A DNA stretch of 64,000 bases. Origin: Zerene cesonia. Lineage: Eukaryota; Arthropoda; Insecta; Lepidoptera; Pieridae. Below are positions 9,675 through 23,100 of this stretch, piece by piece. Below the pieces are notes generated by a model. That model searched no databases. It was not told the DNA's origin and worked only from the letters and a program-made list of their open reading frames with translations. Both the position numbers and the translations under genes were made by a program. The stretch covers positions 3,472,001 to 3,536,000 of the forward strand of contig NC_052107.1 in assembly GCF_012273895.1 (NCBI RefSeq), given 5' to 3'. The first letter of the stretch is position 1; every line of letters starts with the position of its first letter.

Positions 9675-11540
9675 TTGGCATTTGGCTTTGGATGGCTATG
9701 AAGTTTAGTTATATTATATGAGTCTCGGGGACTTTAACGTCGCGGGATGTTCTATGACTATTTTGCATCTTGATCACATATCAAAATAATAAAAAAAGAC
9801 TAAATAGACCTTCCATGCCGCATTCTTAATTACTTACCAGTTCAATTCCTGGCTGAATGTTATTTGAATGTGCGTTCCATTCAACCGTTTTGTGAGCGAC
9901 AATGGGAAAAAATGGCTGAAATGGTGAAAATGCAACAGCGTTGGAGCGCGAGCCGCGTTCGATCGCTAGCTGGGTTACGCCGATTGCCTTTGTAAAATCG
10001 ATTTTAATATTCGTACGGCGGAAAGCTCGTGTTTTTACAAGTCAAACTGTATTCGATTATCCTCACAATAGTAGTTTTTATTTGAGGCAACGCAGATAAC
10101 GGATTAAAGATTTTTCTGTGACGTTGAATTCACACAAAGTATTTTTTATTATATTCATTATCTATTGATAAATAAAAAATATAATGTAATGAAAACAATA
10201 AACTGATTAGAAATCGCAATACCAACTTGACTTCTTAATTAGCTTTAACTAAAGAAATAGCAACGCAAAATGTAAATGGAATATTCAGAAATTTCGATTT
10301 TATTTTATAGGAAGTGAATTCATAGTTAGATTGTGTGTGCATTGTTGATTACATTTCCAATCCAATTTATATATGACCCGGCGTTTGATCCAGATTTCAA
10401 TCGCGCAATATTTACCAATATAAAACCTTGTATTAGCTCTCACTTACAAATGTTCAACGGAATATCGTTGGAAGCGAGAAATCCCTTCATAATCCGATTA
10501 TATTAAATTGCACGAGGGACACTTTCAATTTTGTTTAAAGGTTGGCATCCTTGATGTAATACCTTCCTGTAATTGAATTTCTAAATTTGTAACGCAGTAT
10601 TATATAATATAAGAATTATATTTATTATGTAGTAAAATATTTAATGATAGAATCTCCGTCGTTACTAAACCGGATTACTTTTTATGAAGTTCATATTATA
10701 TGCTAGTGTGGATTTCATTTTAAATGTAGTTTTATTTACTAGTGAAAATCCTTCGATTTTGGAATTCAAATCAAGATGAAGCTTTCCTGTCGATCGAGCT
10801 GAGTCGACTGTGACTCTCAATACAAATGTCAGCAATTAATCAGTGAGGTCACAGTGTAGGAGCGTTTGCAAAAAAGAAAATTTTACACTAAATAAATACA
10901 AATATGAATTATACTACTAAACAGTGTAAATAGAACATGAAATTGAACAGGTTATTATATGCACGTATAAATATGTATTTTTTTCTAAAAAGCATTAAAA
11001 AAAATACTGGATTTTTTATAACATTCCTTGTTTATATGAACGTTTTTTGCAATCAATTGTTTTACTTAACTATTTCACTGCCGTTTAAAAATACATGATT
11101 ACAGTTTATAAATGCAAGTGCAGAATGAAAATAAAGTAAAAACACGCTATCTTAGAAGTAATAAGCTGTATCAAGTAGCGAATTATACTATGAAAGTAAG
11201 TTGATAGGATAAACGGACTTAGGACTTTACGCCTAAACACTTGATTTTACTTCCCTACCTAGATTAGTATACCTAATCAGTGAAAATTCTGCAGTCTTTT
11301 TTTCTGTCCCTACCAATAATCACACACCCAGTCTAGGAAATGTCATCCTGTGTAATCTTTATATTGGCTTTGTCAGTATGCACATACCAATCTTGGCCGA
11401 TTAATTAGCATACCCACCAGCTATGCTATGAAAAACACTTTAACTTTAGATGTATCTGAAAAAACAGTAACAAATGATATTATTCCATTTATAACACCTC
11501 TTTAGATAGTAATCGAAATAAATTTTGAGTTATGATATTA
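9675..11540. other. Intergenic, with one GC-richer island
   Basis: The island at 9893-10030 has a 27-codon ORF (ATG at 9912, stop at 9992) whose product (MAEMVKMQQRWSASRVRSLA at its start) matches nothing I know. It could be an untranslated first exon or regulatory DNA. The rest is AT-rich with no feature. Confidence 0.35.
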
Positions 11541-11740
11541 CTAGCTGTGCCCCGCGTAAGTCTATATGCCGTAAGAATATCAGGATAAAAAGTTACCTAT
11601 GTGTCAAGCCAGTTGTCCAGCTATCTACGTACGTTTCATTGCAATCGATTCAGTAGCTTTTTATCGAAAGAGTAACAAATATACATACACATACACATAC
11701 ATCCATCCTTACAAACTTTCGCATTATAATATTAGTAGGA
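11541..11740 (-). mobile_element. Helitron-like non-autonomous element
   Basis: Read on the minus strand it starts TCCTACTAATATTATAATGC after an A and ends with CTAG before a T, the A^TC...CTRR^T pattern of Helitron ends. The element at 33495-33688 is the same family. The 3' hairpin is eroded here. A short (ATACAC)n stretch lies at about 11682-11701. Confidence 0.6.
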
Positions 11741-12218
11741 TACGATTTCGTGTTTTGACAAGTTTTAGTTTAAATATCTAATCTAACTTTAAATTTTATA
11801 TTAAATGAAAGTTACTACCGTTCCAATGAAAAAATTAAAACTCTCAAAATTGCATTTCTTAATTACGTTACATAGAACCTCGCGACTCCGAAAGGAACCA
11901 ATTACATTTGAATTTTAAAAATATTTTTCTATGAAATAAATTGAATCTTGATTTTTATAAAAACGAGCTTGAGCAGCGGTTGGGAGCGTAGATTGGATGA
12001 GTGATAAATTTTTTAGTGTCACAAGTTCAACTTGCACCATTGTTTTACTACAATTTTATTTAGTTATATCCCGTCTGTCCGTTTTCTAGATAGGCTACCC
12101 GCACGGAACTTGAGGCATACGTCGCCCGGTAATATAGCAACAAAAAAATTAGCGCCAAAAGCATAAATAATAAATACGCATTTTGAAGATTTTATTAGTA
12201 ACCGCTTTGAATATGCTT
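11741..12218. other. Intergenic, nothing assigned
   Basis: AT-rich DNA without recognisable features. Its last 13 bases, TTTGAATATGCTT at 12206-12218, are the left target-site duplication of the SINE that follows. Confidence 0.5.
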
Positions 12219-13377
12219 ATTATTCTTATTGACGCCTCCTTGGTACAGTGGTAAACGCGTGAGCGTAGAACCGAGGGGTCCTGGGTTCGATTCCCGGTGG
12301 GGANNNNNNNNNNNNNNNNNNNNNNNNNNNNNNNNNNNNNNNNNNNNNNNNNNNNNNNNNNNNNNNNNNNNNNNNNNNNNNNNNNNNNNNNNNNNNNNNN
12401 NNNNNNNNNNNNNNNNNNNNNNNNNNNNNNNNNNNNNNNNNNNNNNNNNNNNNNNNNNNNNNNNNNNNNNNNNNNNNNNNNNNNNNNNNNNNNNNNNNNN
12501 NNNNNNNNNNNNNNNNNNNNNNNNNNNNNNNNNNNNNNNNNNNNNNNNNNNNNNNNNNNNNNNNNNNNNNNNNNNNNNNNNNNNNNNNNNNNNNNNNNNN
12601 NNNNNNNNNNNNNNNNNNNNNNNNNNNNNNNNNNNNNNNNNNNNNNNNNNNNNNNNNNNNNNNNNNNNNNNNNNNNNNNNNNNNNNNNNNNNNNNNNNNN
12701 NNNNNNNNNNNNNNNNNNNNNNNNNNNNNNNNNNNNNNNNNNNNNNNNNNNNNNNNNNNNNNNNNNNNNNNNNNNNNNNNNNNNNNNNNNNNNNNNNNNN
12801 NNNNNNNNNNNNNNNNNNNNNNNNNNNNNNNNNNNNNNNNNNNNNNNNNNNNNNNNNNNNNNNNNNNNNNNNNNNNNNNNNNNNNNNNNNNNNNNNNNNN
12901 NNNNNNNNNNNNNNNNNNNNNNNNNNNNNNNNNNNNNNNNNNNNNNNNNNNNNNNNNNNNNNNNNNNNNNNNNNNNNNNNNNNNNNNNNNNNNNNNNNNN
13001 NNNNNNNNNNNNNNNNNNNNNNNNNNNNNNNNNNNNNNNNNNNNNNNNNNNNNNNNNNNNNNNNNNNNNNNNNNNNNNNNNNNNNNNNNNNNNNNNNNNN
13101 NNNNNNNNNNNNNNNNNNNNNNNNNNNNNNNNNNNNNNNNNNNNNNNNNNNNNNNNNNNNNNNNNNNNNNNNNNNNNNNNNNNNNNNNNNNNNNNNNNNN
13201 NNNNNNNNNNNNNNNNNNNNNNNNNNNNNNNNNNNNNNNNNNNNNNNNNNNNNNNNNNNNNNNNNNNNNNNNNNNNNNNNNNNNNNNNNNNNNNNNNNNN
13301 NNNAAAGAAAATCGATCAGTGAAACAGATGTATATCATCTGCCCCATACCCCAGTAGGGGACACGGGACTTCACTTT
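12219..13377 (+). mobile_element. tRNA-derived SINE (second family) containing assembly gap 1
   Basis: The left part has an A box TGGTACAGTGG (12241-12251) and a perfect B box GGTTCGATTCC (12284-12294). After the gap the right part reads CAGATGTATATCATCTGCCC and GTAGGGGACACGGGACTTCA, a SINE end I recognise from Lepidoptera. A 13-bp duplication TTTGAATATGCTT flanks it (12206-12218 and 13378-13390), showing that both sides belong to one insertion. The open frames that cross the Ns are artefacts. Confidence 0.8.
12304..13303. other. Assembly gap 1 (1000 N)
   Basis: This is an exactly 1000-base run of N lying wholly inside the SINE at 12219-13377. The round length, and the few hundred bases typical of such SINEs, suggest a nominal rather than measured size. 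Confidence 0.95.
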
Positions 13378-13390
13378 TTTGAATATGCTT

Positions 13391-13911
13391 CCTCTTTTCA
13401 AGCGATAAGTATGGTCGCAATGCTTATTGTTTTATAATAACTGTGGCATAATTCCCTAGTCACCACCTAGTTTAAAATTTGCCGTTATCATAAATATACC
13501 AATCTAGCATCAGATATTCCATCTTAGTTTGAGAAATGGAACCAGAATGAGAAAAGTTTTTTCTCGAACAGCTCTGCACTTTGACTACAGTTATCCGCCG
13601 TTGTTTACTTTGTTTTAAATTATTCCTTGGAATCTCTTAATAGGTTGTGTATTATTATAGTTATGTGCAATGATAGTAAAAAAACAGTTTTCTAAAAAAT
13701 GTTTCAACTGTGGCTTTAAAGATATTATAATTGGATTAAAAATCATTTGTACGCAAGAGAATATATACTATTGAATAATCGAACTCATTTTTATTTAATT
13801 TTGTTAATTTCTGTCTTACTTATAATTAGTTCATAGTATATTTCGGGTTTAGCCTAAAATGTAAGTATTAAAAGATGAAAAAGTAAAAAATGAAAAAAAA
13901 TATATCCTTAC
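13391..13911. other. Intergenic, nothing assigned
   Basis: AT-rich DNA following the SINE duplication. No ORF, promoter or repeat is recognised. Confidence 0.5.
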
Positions 13912-14096
13912 CTTGTCACCCGCGGCTTCGCCCGAGTAATCAAGCATATTCTCATGAAAACGAGATATTCCACTTCGATAAAAAGTTGCTCTTGCCTCCT
14001 TATTCCTTAATCAAAAACCATGTCATATAATCGCTCTGTTATCGCGTAACTGTACTGTAAGGAGCACAAACCAACACACTTTGTCATTTATAACAA
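13912..14096 (-). mobile_element. Possible Helitron-like element remnant
   Basis: CACCCGCGGCTTCGCCCGAG at the left is the reverse of the GC-rich terminal hairpin seen in the other Helitron-like copies. GATAAAAAGTTGC follows at the usual place. The other end is not clear, so the right limit is approximate. Confidence 0.4.
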
Positions 14097-16161
14097 TAGC
14101 TAGAATTCTTACAGCAGAATTCTGCAAGGCCGACTCGATCTCAGCCTCTCTCTACCTGTACTTTTGAAAATTCTCTGTTTATCCTCCGACATTCTAAGAC
14201 ACAGATGAGTGCCATTTAAATACTCTTGTATTTGATATCATCTAGGACAGAAGTATTTTCAAGAACCAATCAGTCTGTCGTTGCCAGCGACACGCTACTC
14301 TTTAATGAATTATTTATCTCCTCCTCCTATTCTTAATCCTAAAAGTTCCACATGAAAGGCATCACTGTTTTACAGTTCTCAAGCCACATGAAGTTAAACG
14401 CTAATAAAGTTTTTAAACTATAATAGAAACGGGATCGCTCACGAGCAGGGCTTAGACGAGAAAAGTTGTTCGGGTCGGCCATCGTGTATGAGGAAACAAC
14501 AACTTTTTAATTGTTAAGTACTTAAACTAGCTTATATTTGGTACAATATGTAGTTGACTACTTATATATTTTCGGTTTAATGATGTTAATATATTTTTAA
14601 TGTTTTACTAGTTTATTAGTGTGTATTTTGGTTTATTCTTTTATGTTACAAAGATGACCTCGATTAACCTAAATTTTGTTTTACCGTATAAAATATATAT
14701 AAATTCTATCCGGAAATCTGATTCTTTACTGATATAAAATTGGAAAAAGCAATTTTAACGTATTATGCACATACTCGTACTTCCTTATATAAAATATTAT
14801 ATTGCCGTTTATAAAAGTCTGGATCATAGATTGCACTTCATTAACACAGAGAAAAAACATCTATCGCAGATAAATTTAACCTGAATTTAAGTGAAAATTT
14901 AATACATAAAGTTTTCATGCTCCCGGCTACTAAGAAAGTATATAATAAAGAATAATTAAATACCCTTCGAGATATTACGGTACTCTTTTTCCCCAGCCTT
15001 GGACGTTATATTAAAATTTTCGTGAAAAACATATTGTACGCCAGTCATTTCTTTATTGTTTTTAATAAGCTTGTTAAAGGTAAAACATAATAATACGAAG
15101 GTCAACATTAAGGTTAGGTACGTTTCAAGGCAAGCACGATTATCGTCACGCACTAAAACGCGAACATTTAATAAAGTGTGCTATTGAGCTGTAAAAGAGT
15201 TTACGGTGGCAACAAGTCAGCAAAGCCAATTAGAAGCTAAAATTTATGACGGCTTCCTGCCCATAAATTGCTACATTTTAATTTAATCCCACAAAGTCCA
15301 GCTCGGTGCCGACTGTAACTTTAAAACTTCGTCTTGCCCTGATTTCGTTGAAGGGATCCGAAACGTTTCTTCTACAACAAATTATAAGTGTTCGCATAAA
15401 TAAAACTGTTACAACGGAATTGGAAAAAGTGACATAAGTAACTTTAGATTTCTTAACTTTAGAGTTTCTTCTGAAGGAGCAAGGGACACCCTTCGTCGAA
15501 TGTATTGTTTCTCTTGTTTGATATCATTCTTTCTTTCTTTTGAGTTGCTAAAATATTTTACTGCTAATTTGGCCTTTTGTTCAATAAAATACTAGAAAGT
15601 ATATTTTTGCAAAATTTTTCGAGTGAATAAATAAATTAATACCGCTTAGATCTAAACTGTTATTAAAAAATATCTTTATTCAAAAACTACCACATTCTAT
15701 CTTCTTCTACTTCTATTTTTTTATGAGTTTTTTGATATATGGATGACTTTTTGTAATAAAGTGTATAAGAAATAATTAAAAAATTAAGTCAAATTTGTAT
15801 TTTGGGTTGTTTGGACAGCATTATCACGTGCTTTCCAGATCACTTATATATACAATACGAGTTACCTCATCAATTTGACAATCACTAAAACTGAAAATAA
15901 AACATGTAAACAACAAATAAAGCACATTTATATTATTTTTCAATATGGAACCCAATTATTCAATCTTATTTACAGAAATGCGGTCCGTAAATATGTCAGT
16001 GTTCTCGAATATATGGAATATGAACAATAAAACTTAAGCTTGGCTTATTACACAGCAGAATGTTGGTTATTATTCTGATGAAAGCACATTAATTAAAATA
16101 ACCCCAATCGAGGAATAATGCGGTTTAAAAGTATGCATTTGTATTGTTCCTTTTTGTTTAT
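14097..16161. other. Intergenic, nothing assigned
   Basis: About 2 kb of AT-rich DNA. Short frames such as 14956-15153 on the minus strand show no known domain or splice context. No repeat is classified. Confidence 0.5.
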
Positions 16162-16215
16162 ATTCGGATTATTATATATATATTGTACATTCGGATTATT
16201 ATATATATATTGTAC
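16162..16215 (+). repeat. Perfect tandem duplication, 27-bp unit x2
   Basis: The unit starts ATTCGGATTATTATATATAT and ends ATTGTAC. The second copy (16189-16215) is identical to the first (16162-16188). Perfect identity suggests a recent duplication, or slippage around the (TA)n core. Confidence 0.9.
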
Positions 16216-16904
16216 AGTAAAATACCAATTTTTTAATAGAATTGACGAATTGTTGTAACTGTGTATTGATACCTAAAGGCCTTTAAAGGGCCTTTTAGCT
16301 ATGCAATATATAATATCATATAAGAGTTTATATTTTTGAACGTGCTTTTATCAGGAACTTCTCCGGTCCGATAATAAAACACACTGTTGTCTAACACTCT
16401 GCCAAATTATAGAGGAAAATTTTTACAATCACGTATAACATGGCTGGTGCATAGCTAGTTATAATAATAATCTATACATAGACAAATGCCTCTTGTATAT
16501 TCTAAAAAGAAACGTAAAGCTAATTAAAGACTGTTGAACTACGACGCTCCGTAAATTCATTCAAATTCGATTGCTTAAATTAACAAGCCTCAAGACTGAA
16601 ATCCCGAACTGATCAAAACTTTGATCAAATTACCTTAGACTAGCCAACTATAGAGTCCTGGCAGTTTCACAATATTAAACCACGTTAAACTCAATGGCTA
16701 TAAGAATTACAGATGGTGTAACAGCTTCGTTTCACAGATAATAGGAGACCTTTGGATGTTTGGTGTTTATGCCGGGTTATTAGGAGATACGGTCAACAAA
16801 TTAAGAGGATACCTTAGACAATCTCTTGCGAAAGTTTTGGGAGGATAAGCTTGAAAAACGTTTTTTCTTTTGTATTGACACTACTTATATATTATTATTT
16901 AATT
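16216..16904. other. Intergenic, nothing assigned
   Basis: AT-rich DNA. A small palindrome of the type AAAGGCCTTTAAAGGGCCTTT lies at about 16275-16296. No gene is seen. Confidence 0.5.
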
Positions 16905-17108
16905 GATGCTATATGTTAAGGCCCCGGACTTTAAGCCGAAAAACGGGTGCTTATCTGAACATTATTTATATTACCTCTTCTCGCAACAGAGAAGAAAACA
17001 TCGTGATGTAACCGGCACCAAAAGTTCGTCCACATATGGCATTTGCTAACCCGCAATTCACCAGCGTGGTGGATTATGGTCTTACCCTCATGGGAGGCCA
17101 TGGTACAT
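16905..17108 (+). mobile_element. tRNA-derived SINE, old and diverged
   Basis: TTAAGGCCCCGGACTTTA, GAAGAAAACATCGTGATG, AACCCGCAATTCACCAGCGT and GTGGATTATGG match the family at 863-1166 in order, but with many differences and without a clear tail or flanking duplication. The ORF starting at 17043 is built on it and is not a gene. Confidence 0.65.
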
Positions 17109-20100
17109 GATTATAAAGAGAAAACTAAAATTATTAACATATTTAAATTTATGAATGCTGAATTAAAATACCTCTGCTATGTATATATTATGTTACGGTC
17201 AAAATTGACAGTCAAAGCTACTCATGATTGCAAAAAATCAGTCTAAAGCAATTTTGTCCAGCACCCTCATTCATACTCATTTTTGACTGTGAAGACGGAG
17301 GAAGAACAAGGGAAAACACATAGTAGCGAGGAGCAAAGCAATGAGCGTGTTAGGTTGACCTTGAACCGAACCGAACTCATACTGGGCGAAGCGAGCGTCC
17401 CGATGAATGGCAAAAGCGACTATAGGCGGACTCCCACTTCAGCAGAAATAAACTGTATAGATTTACATCAATTTACTTGCTTGTTAATTATTGTGTATTG
17501 ACCAACTAAATTATTTGATAACTAACGTTCAAAATTCTGAGAGTAAACATTATTTATTAAGTTAAAAGTAGTTTTGACTAACGTCCTTCATTACTACTTT
17601 TTGCCTTCGTTCAATCATAAGTGTTAATATTAAAAATTGCTAAACATATTTTCAAATTATTAAATTTACAAAACGATTTGTTAGAATCTGAGATGTTTAT
17701 AATAGCTTGTAGACGTAATATTAACCTCGTGAAATCGTCATCAGTAGAATTCATACCGTAAAAGTTGTGACAGTCAAAGAAAATTAAAGCGAAATTAAAA
17801 CAAGATTTCTACACAGCTGTCGCAAAAATAATACCGAAAAAAAAAAGAATAAAATTAAAGTAAAGTTTTCAGTCTTACGGTTAATTGTATAACATTAAGT
17901 CGCTTAAAATAGATGAGTAATATACACGTAATAAAATGTGAAAGTTCACCAGTTATAAAAAGTAAATAAAAGTTTAGTGTCCATACATTTTAATCGTTAA
18001 TAGCAAAACAGTTGGGTGTCGAGTTTACCACTCTATCCAGTTATTGTTCCAGTATTTCGTGCTGACGTTTTGGATTAATTTATACGGACACTAGGAGATT
18101 ATATTAATATCCTTCTTGCCTTTCTATTATTTCACCTTTATTTATTTCTCCAGCTAATGGAAATGGTGACACTGGAATCGTTTTCTTGATAGCTTATTAG
18201 GGAAAGAGAGAGCTAGCGAATGGAATGGAGTGGTTCTATTTTAATTGCAGCTACATCTGGCTCTCAATGAGTATAATTTATTATTATACGGGCTAGATGC
18301 TTATAAAATGCAAGATATATTTTAAAGCATCTGCCCTGCTTGCGTTTTGTATGGTAAATAACATACTGCCCTTGTGTTTTTTATCTAAACAATCCTAAAT
18401 AAAATATCCTATAGAAAATTGATTATTGACTTAATTTCTTTCGCGTTGTAATGCGTTAAATGGTACATCTAGAGGTAATATAAATTTATATAAAATAAAG
18501 AAGTTTAAGAGTTCTCTGAAAAAAATAGTATAATATTTTTCTTACAATAATAGCCGACGTCCCTGGTGGGGGGATGTCCATTAATGAGGGGAGGTAAAAG
18601 AAAACAATTTCGTATCAAACAAAAATAAATAAATAAATAATCGCGCCAATTGGTAGTGAAACCACGAAGTAAGTAGTAAGTTTCGAGTAACAAAACCAAA
18701 AAAAAAAAACTTCGAATGCAGATCTTCATTTTTGGGAAATGCAGGTTTTTTGTAACTAACTTATAAAATAGCAAGTGTTAATAAATATAAAAAAGCAATA
18801 TGACTGTTCAGCACAAACACTTTGAGTATCGTTTATTCACTTTTTATTGTACCAAAATTTTTCCAACAGTAAATAAATGAACTACATAGACCCAATTCGC
18901 ATTCAAAAAGGTCAAAGCCGCTACTGACAACATACTGTCTTTTTCATAGGGAATCCATTTGCTTAAAACCTTCGTCCATTACCGTGATTTATTCAATTAT
19001 TCAGTAACAAATGAATTACCACGCTTTTGTAAAAAGCAACATGGTAAAGGTAAAATGAAAATTTTGTGATGTGTCACTTCTTTTTAACTTGGAGCTTCGT
19101 TTTATTTTCGTTAATGATAAATCTTTTCCACGAAATATACGATTACATCGGCTAATCCGGGGATTTTTTAAGAAAAATCATGAATCACGCAAACGAAGAA
19201 AATTAATATAAGATGAATTCTAATACGGGATGATTGACTTGGTTCGGTAACATCAAGAGATCTTGAAATATAAGGGTAATTTTATATATTTCTGCAACCC
19301 AGAAGACGTAATAAATAGGATTTAACCTCTTCTATAACACAACCCAATATAGTATATCACATTGTTTATTCGCTTCGAAAGAATGTACTATACTGCCGAA
19401 ACTACATATATTTACACAGTGTTAATTATCACGCTTTCACAATTCATACCGTGTCCCAGACTTTAATACAATTTTTATTAAACCAGAATAAAATAAAAAA
19501 CCGATACGTCAATTATGAACGTATTTATTTTCGCGATGTCGCAACGCCAAGCAACAAATGTATTTCATTCTATTTCTATTAAATTGACTGTATGGATGAG
19601 TCGGAAAGATTGATGTTTTCGCGTTTTTCCCAACAAACACGATGGAAAATAGACGTTGTCTTATACGGAATAGAGTCGAAAAGAAGTTTTTAATTTTATG
19701 TAGTAATATGAAACACTTCATTGCAGTGCTCGTGACGTAAACATGAATTTGGTGGGGTCGGCCATTGTGGCTCGTATGAATGTTACGCATTCATAGTTCA
19801 ATGTGTAGTGAATAATGGGAACTTTTTTAGATTAAAAGGAAATGGAGGTTTATGTGATTTATCAAAATGCACGTCATAACCGTTAAGTTTTCTTCTCATA
19901 CAAAAAACGTATTCCTATGTTATGTATGTAATGTAGGTATTTATACATTGAACAAAAATGATAAACATGTTTATTGACTAAACTTTGTATCACCTGCATA
20001 TTACGTTTGTGAAAAATGTTTCTTCGCTACTTATTGACTTCATTTATTAAAAATGAGATAAAAATTAGCAGAGTCCATTTAGCCATTCTTTAGTTATAAT

Positions 20101-23100
20101 GCGACAAACAAATATTTATTGATTTTCATAAATGCGATTTGAAGAACCCATTTTTTTGTAAGTAACAATGAATATTTTTATCTGTATATCATTGATTAAC
20201 ATTGATGGAATTATGAAAATTATTGAAAATGTAGTTTATTAAATGTTCCTATCTTATTTAACAAATTATGAAATGTATTACGAATAAAATTCTTTGCAGC
20301 AATTTAATCCAGGATAAAATTAAGCTGTTAAATTAAATGTTTCACAAATGAAAAGCTTATTTTGTAGCGCTTTGCAATTCATAGTATATTATGCTATTAA
20401 TTGTGGTTCTAACTAAATTAATAATTTACAGAAATTTCGAGAACTAATGCAATGCGTTTAATTTTTGGAATAAGTTTTTAGATATTCTTTCCAATCATAT
20501 ATTCCTTTAATGAACAGTGTCTAAAACACTACAATTTCTTCAGAAAAAAAGGCTTTTAAAAATTGTATATGTTTGTTATTTATACTATATTTTACCAAGA
20601 TGACAGCGCAAATGGTTACCCTAAAAAGGAATGGATATCTAAACATCGCGATAGTAATAATAATATCGGCCTTCTTTATTGAAATAGGCTAAAAAGGATG
20701 AAAGGACAAAAGTATGGTAATGATATTTGTGTTTGCGACTACGGCACAATAAGAATTGGGAGATCTGAATTTTCATTCGACCGTAAGTTAAGTATTTATA
20801 ATCATAATATTACCCCACGGTTTGTGAATATGAAAAATATTGAGTTGTTACAATATTATAATCGTAATAAAGTATTGTTAATTTGTATGTAGCTATTGTT
20901 CGTTGGATTGTTAAAACTTTATATGTAATTTGTGTGGATAAGTGGAATAGAATAGTATGAGGGAGGGTAAAGGGATAGATAAGCTTACAACAAATATTTT
21001 TTGTGTACGTTGCATTAGAATACGTTTTCGCTGGAGTGTTCTCCTTAATTAGAACTAGTTTTAACTTATCGTCTTTATTCCAACTTGGGACAAACAAATA
21101 GAACACAAAAGTATTGTCGATGAACATTAAAATGATACGCTCTATAATTGAAAATCCCTTCGTTTTTAAGAACGTTGGTTAACAATAAAGGAACATTTTC
21201 AAAATAAACAAACACATACCAGTTGAACAGATGTAATAAATCATCTTTTCTACTTCCCTCATACTATTAAAACGAAAACAAAAAAAAATCAGATGACATG
21301 GAAAGTAATAGAAAATGAAGGAACCTTTTAAAAGTACGCCAATTAATGACGTATTGAATGTTACAAGTAATTTGATAAAGGCTCAGGCAATTACTACTAG
21401 GAATAGTAAATTACAGTGTTCTAGAAACGCGGCCGTGTAATTACTCGGAGCTTTGTTTTTGTTAAGGAAACCTCTTACCTAACGCTAATTAAAAACTTCA
21501 TTGAACTTAAATTACCAATAATGAGTGCAAAAAATGAATACAGATTAAATATAATATTTTCAAATACATAATGGATACAAATTAAACATATTTTATTTAA
21601 TCTATATCCATTTTATACACTCTGTGGATTTGATTTAAACGATATTTTAGTTTATTAGTTGTAATAATTACTGCTATAAACTCCATATTTACAATTAAAC
21701 ATATGATTGCCTACTTTAATATCGCAACAGAAATTGTAACGTACTTCAATATTATAATATTGTATATCTTTTAACGTCAAAGCCTTTGAGGAGAATATTT
21801 CAAAAGCAGCTTAATTAAGGCATATTCTAGAATCAACTTGTATGAAATATTGATCCTTAAGTATATTCTCAAAGATTTGTTGTTTCAACATTAATTCTCA
21901 ACTGATGTTATAGGCACGTATGTACAAAAGTAAGTAAGGTATTAGACAACATTTCGAACGCTTTTCATTTATTTATTTTCAATGAAAATTTACCACTTAG
22001 CAATAATTATGGTTCGAACTAGGTAGCTAAACTTATTAGCGGTCATACTCTTACTCTATACAAGTATACACTGCTGGGTGGCTATAGAAATAAACAACTA
22101 TATTTAGTTACTAATATTTTGTTCCTGTTGCAAATTGCTCAAAAAATAATTTTTATCATTCAAGACTTAGCATAGAACAAATTAATAATTATTCAGATGC
22201 AGTGAAATCTACCATAATATGAACGTTTAAAGTGTTTATCGTTTATTTCGAATTAAAAATAAATATTCAATAATGACCGGGTGAATAATACCGTTATTTT
22301 AGTTTTGTTCCCATACAATCGAATTAATCGTCTGAATATAGTATAATAATATGACTCTATACATTCTACGGTAAGTCGAATTATTTGTCATAAGTTTAAA
22401 TCATTCGCTATTCCCATACATTATATTAATAACTAAGCAAACATGTAACTAATAAAATAGCCTTACAGATATTAAACAAAATTGTTCAAAAATAAAGAGT
22501 CATAAGATATTATCGAATTGTTTACTTGGTTATCTTGATCTTCATCTGGCTTAAATATTATTATATACATTATAAAACGCCGTACAATAACGAGATGTAA
22601 TTGGTCCATTGATAAATATTAAAGTAAGTCAAGGGCAGGGTATGATAGAACAAGTAAAAAAGTATATGGTTCATTATTCACTCAAATATCTTGTCATTGT
22701 ACATGTTATCCAACAGTGAAAGAATTTTTGAAATCACTTCAGCATTTCCTGAGGTTAGCGTAATCAAGCAAACTAACTATCCAGCTTCTTTCTATAAGAA
22801 TAGAGAAAAATTGTATAATCAACGATTACAAAACATCCATGAATTTTACAATAAAATTAATGTGTATTTTGAATTCCCGCCGTTGTTAGAGCTTATTTGC
22901 ACGATACGCACGGTGTTCGTCACAACTCTGGGCCACAATATAAAAGGTTCCTGATCTGATATTGCAGGTACATCAATGTATTGTAAATGAATAGATTGCG
23001 GTATTCATAATTAATAAGATAGGCCGTTCTATTCAAGCCTGCGTGGGTTGATTGACACGTGAAGGCATATGAAAGTTTAATTCGAATGCTCGCGCGTGAT

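Noticed and set aside
12226..13437. Open frames of 341-402 codons on both strands
   Set aside because: They consist almost wholly of N from an assembly gap; the real residues at their edges come from a SINE.
22691..22954. 87-codon plus-strand frame
   Set aside because: It begins with TTG, has no ATG in good context, no recognisable domain and no splice context.
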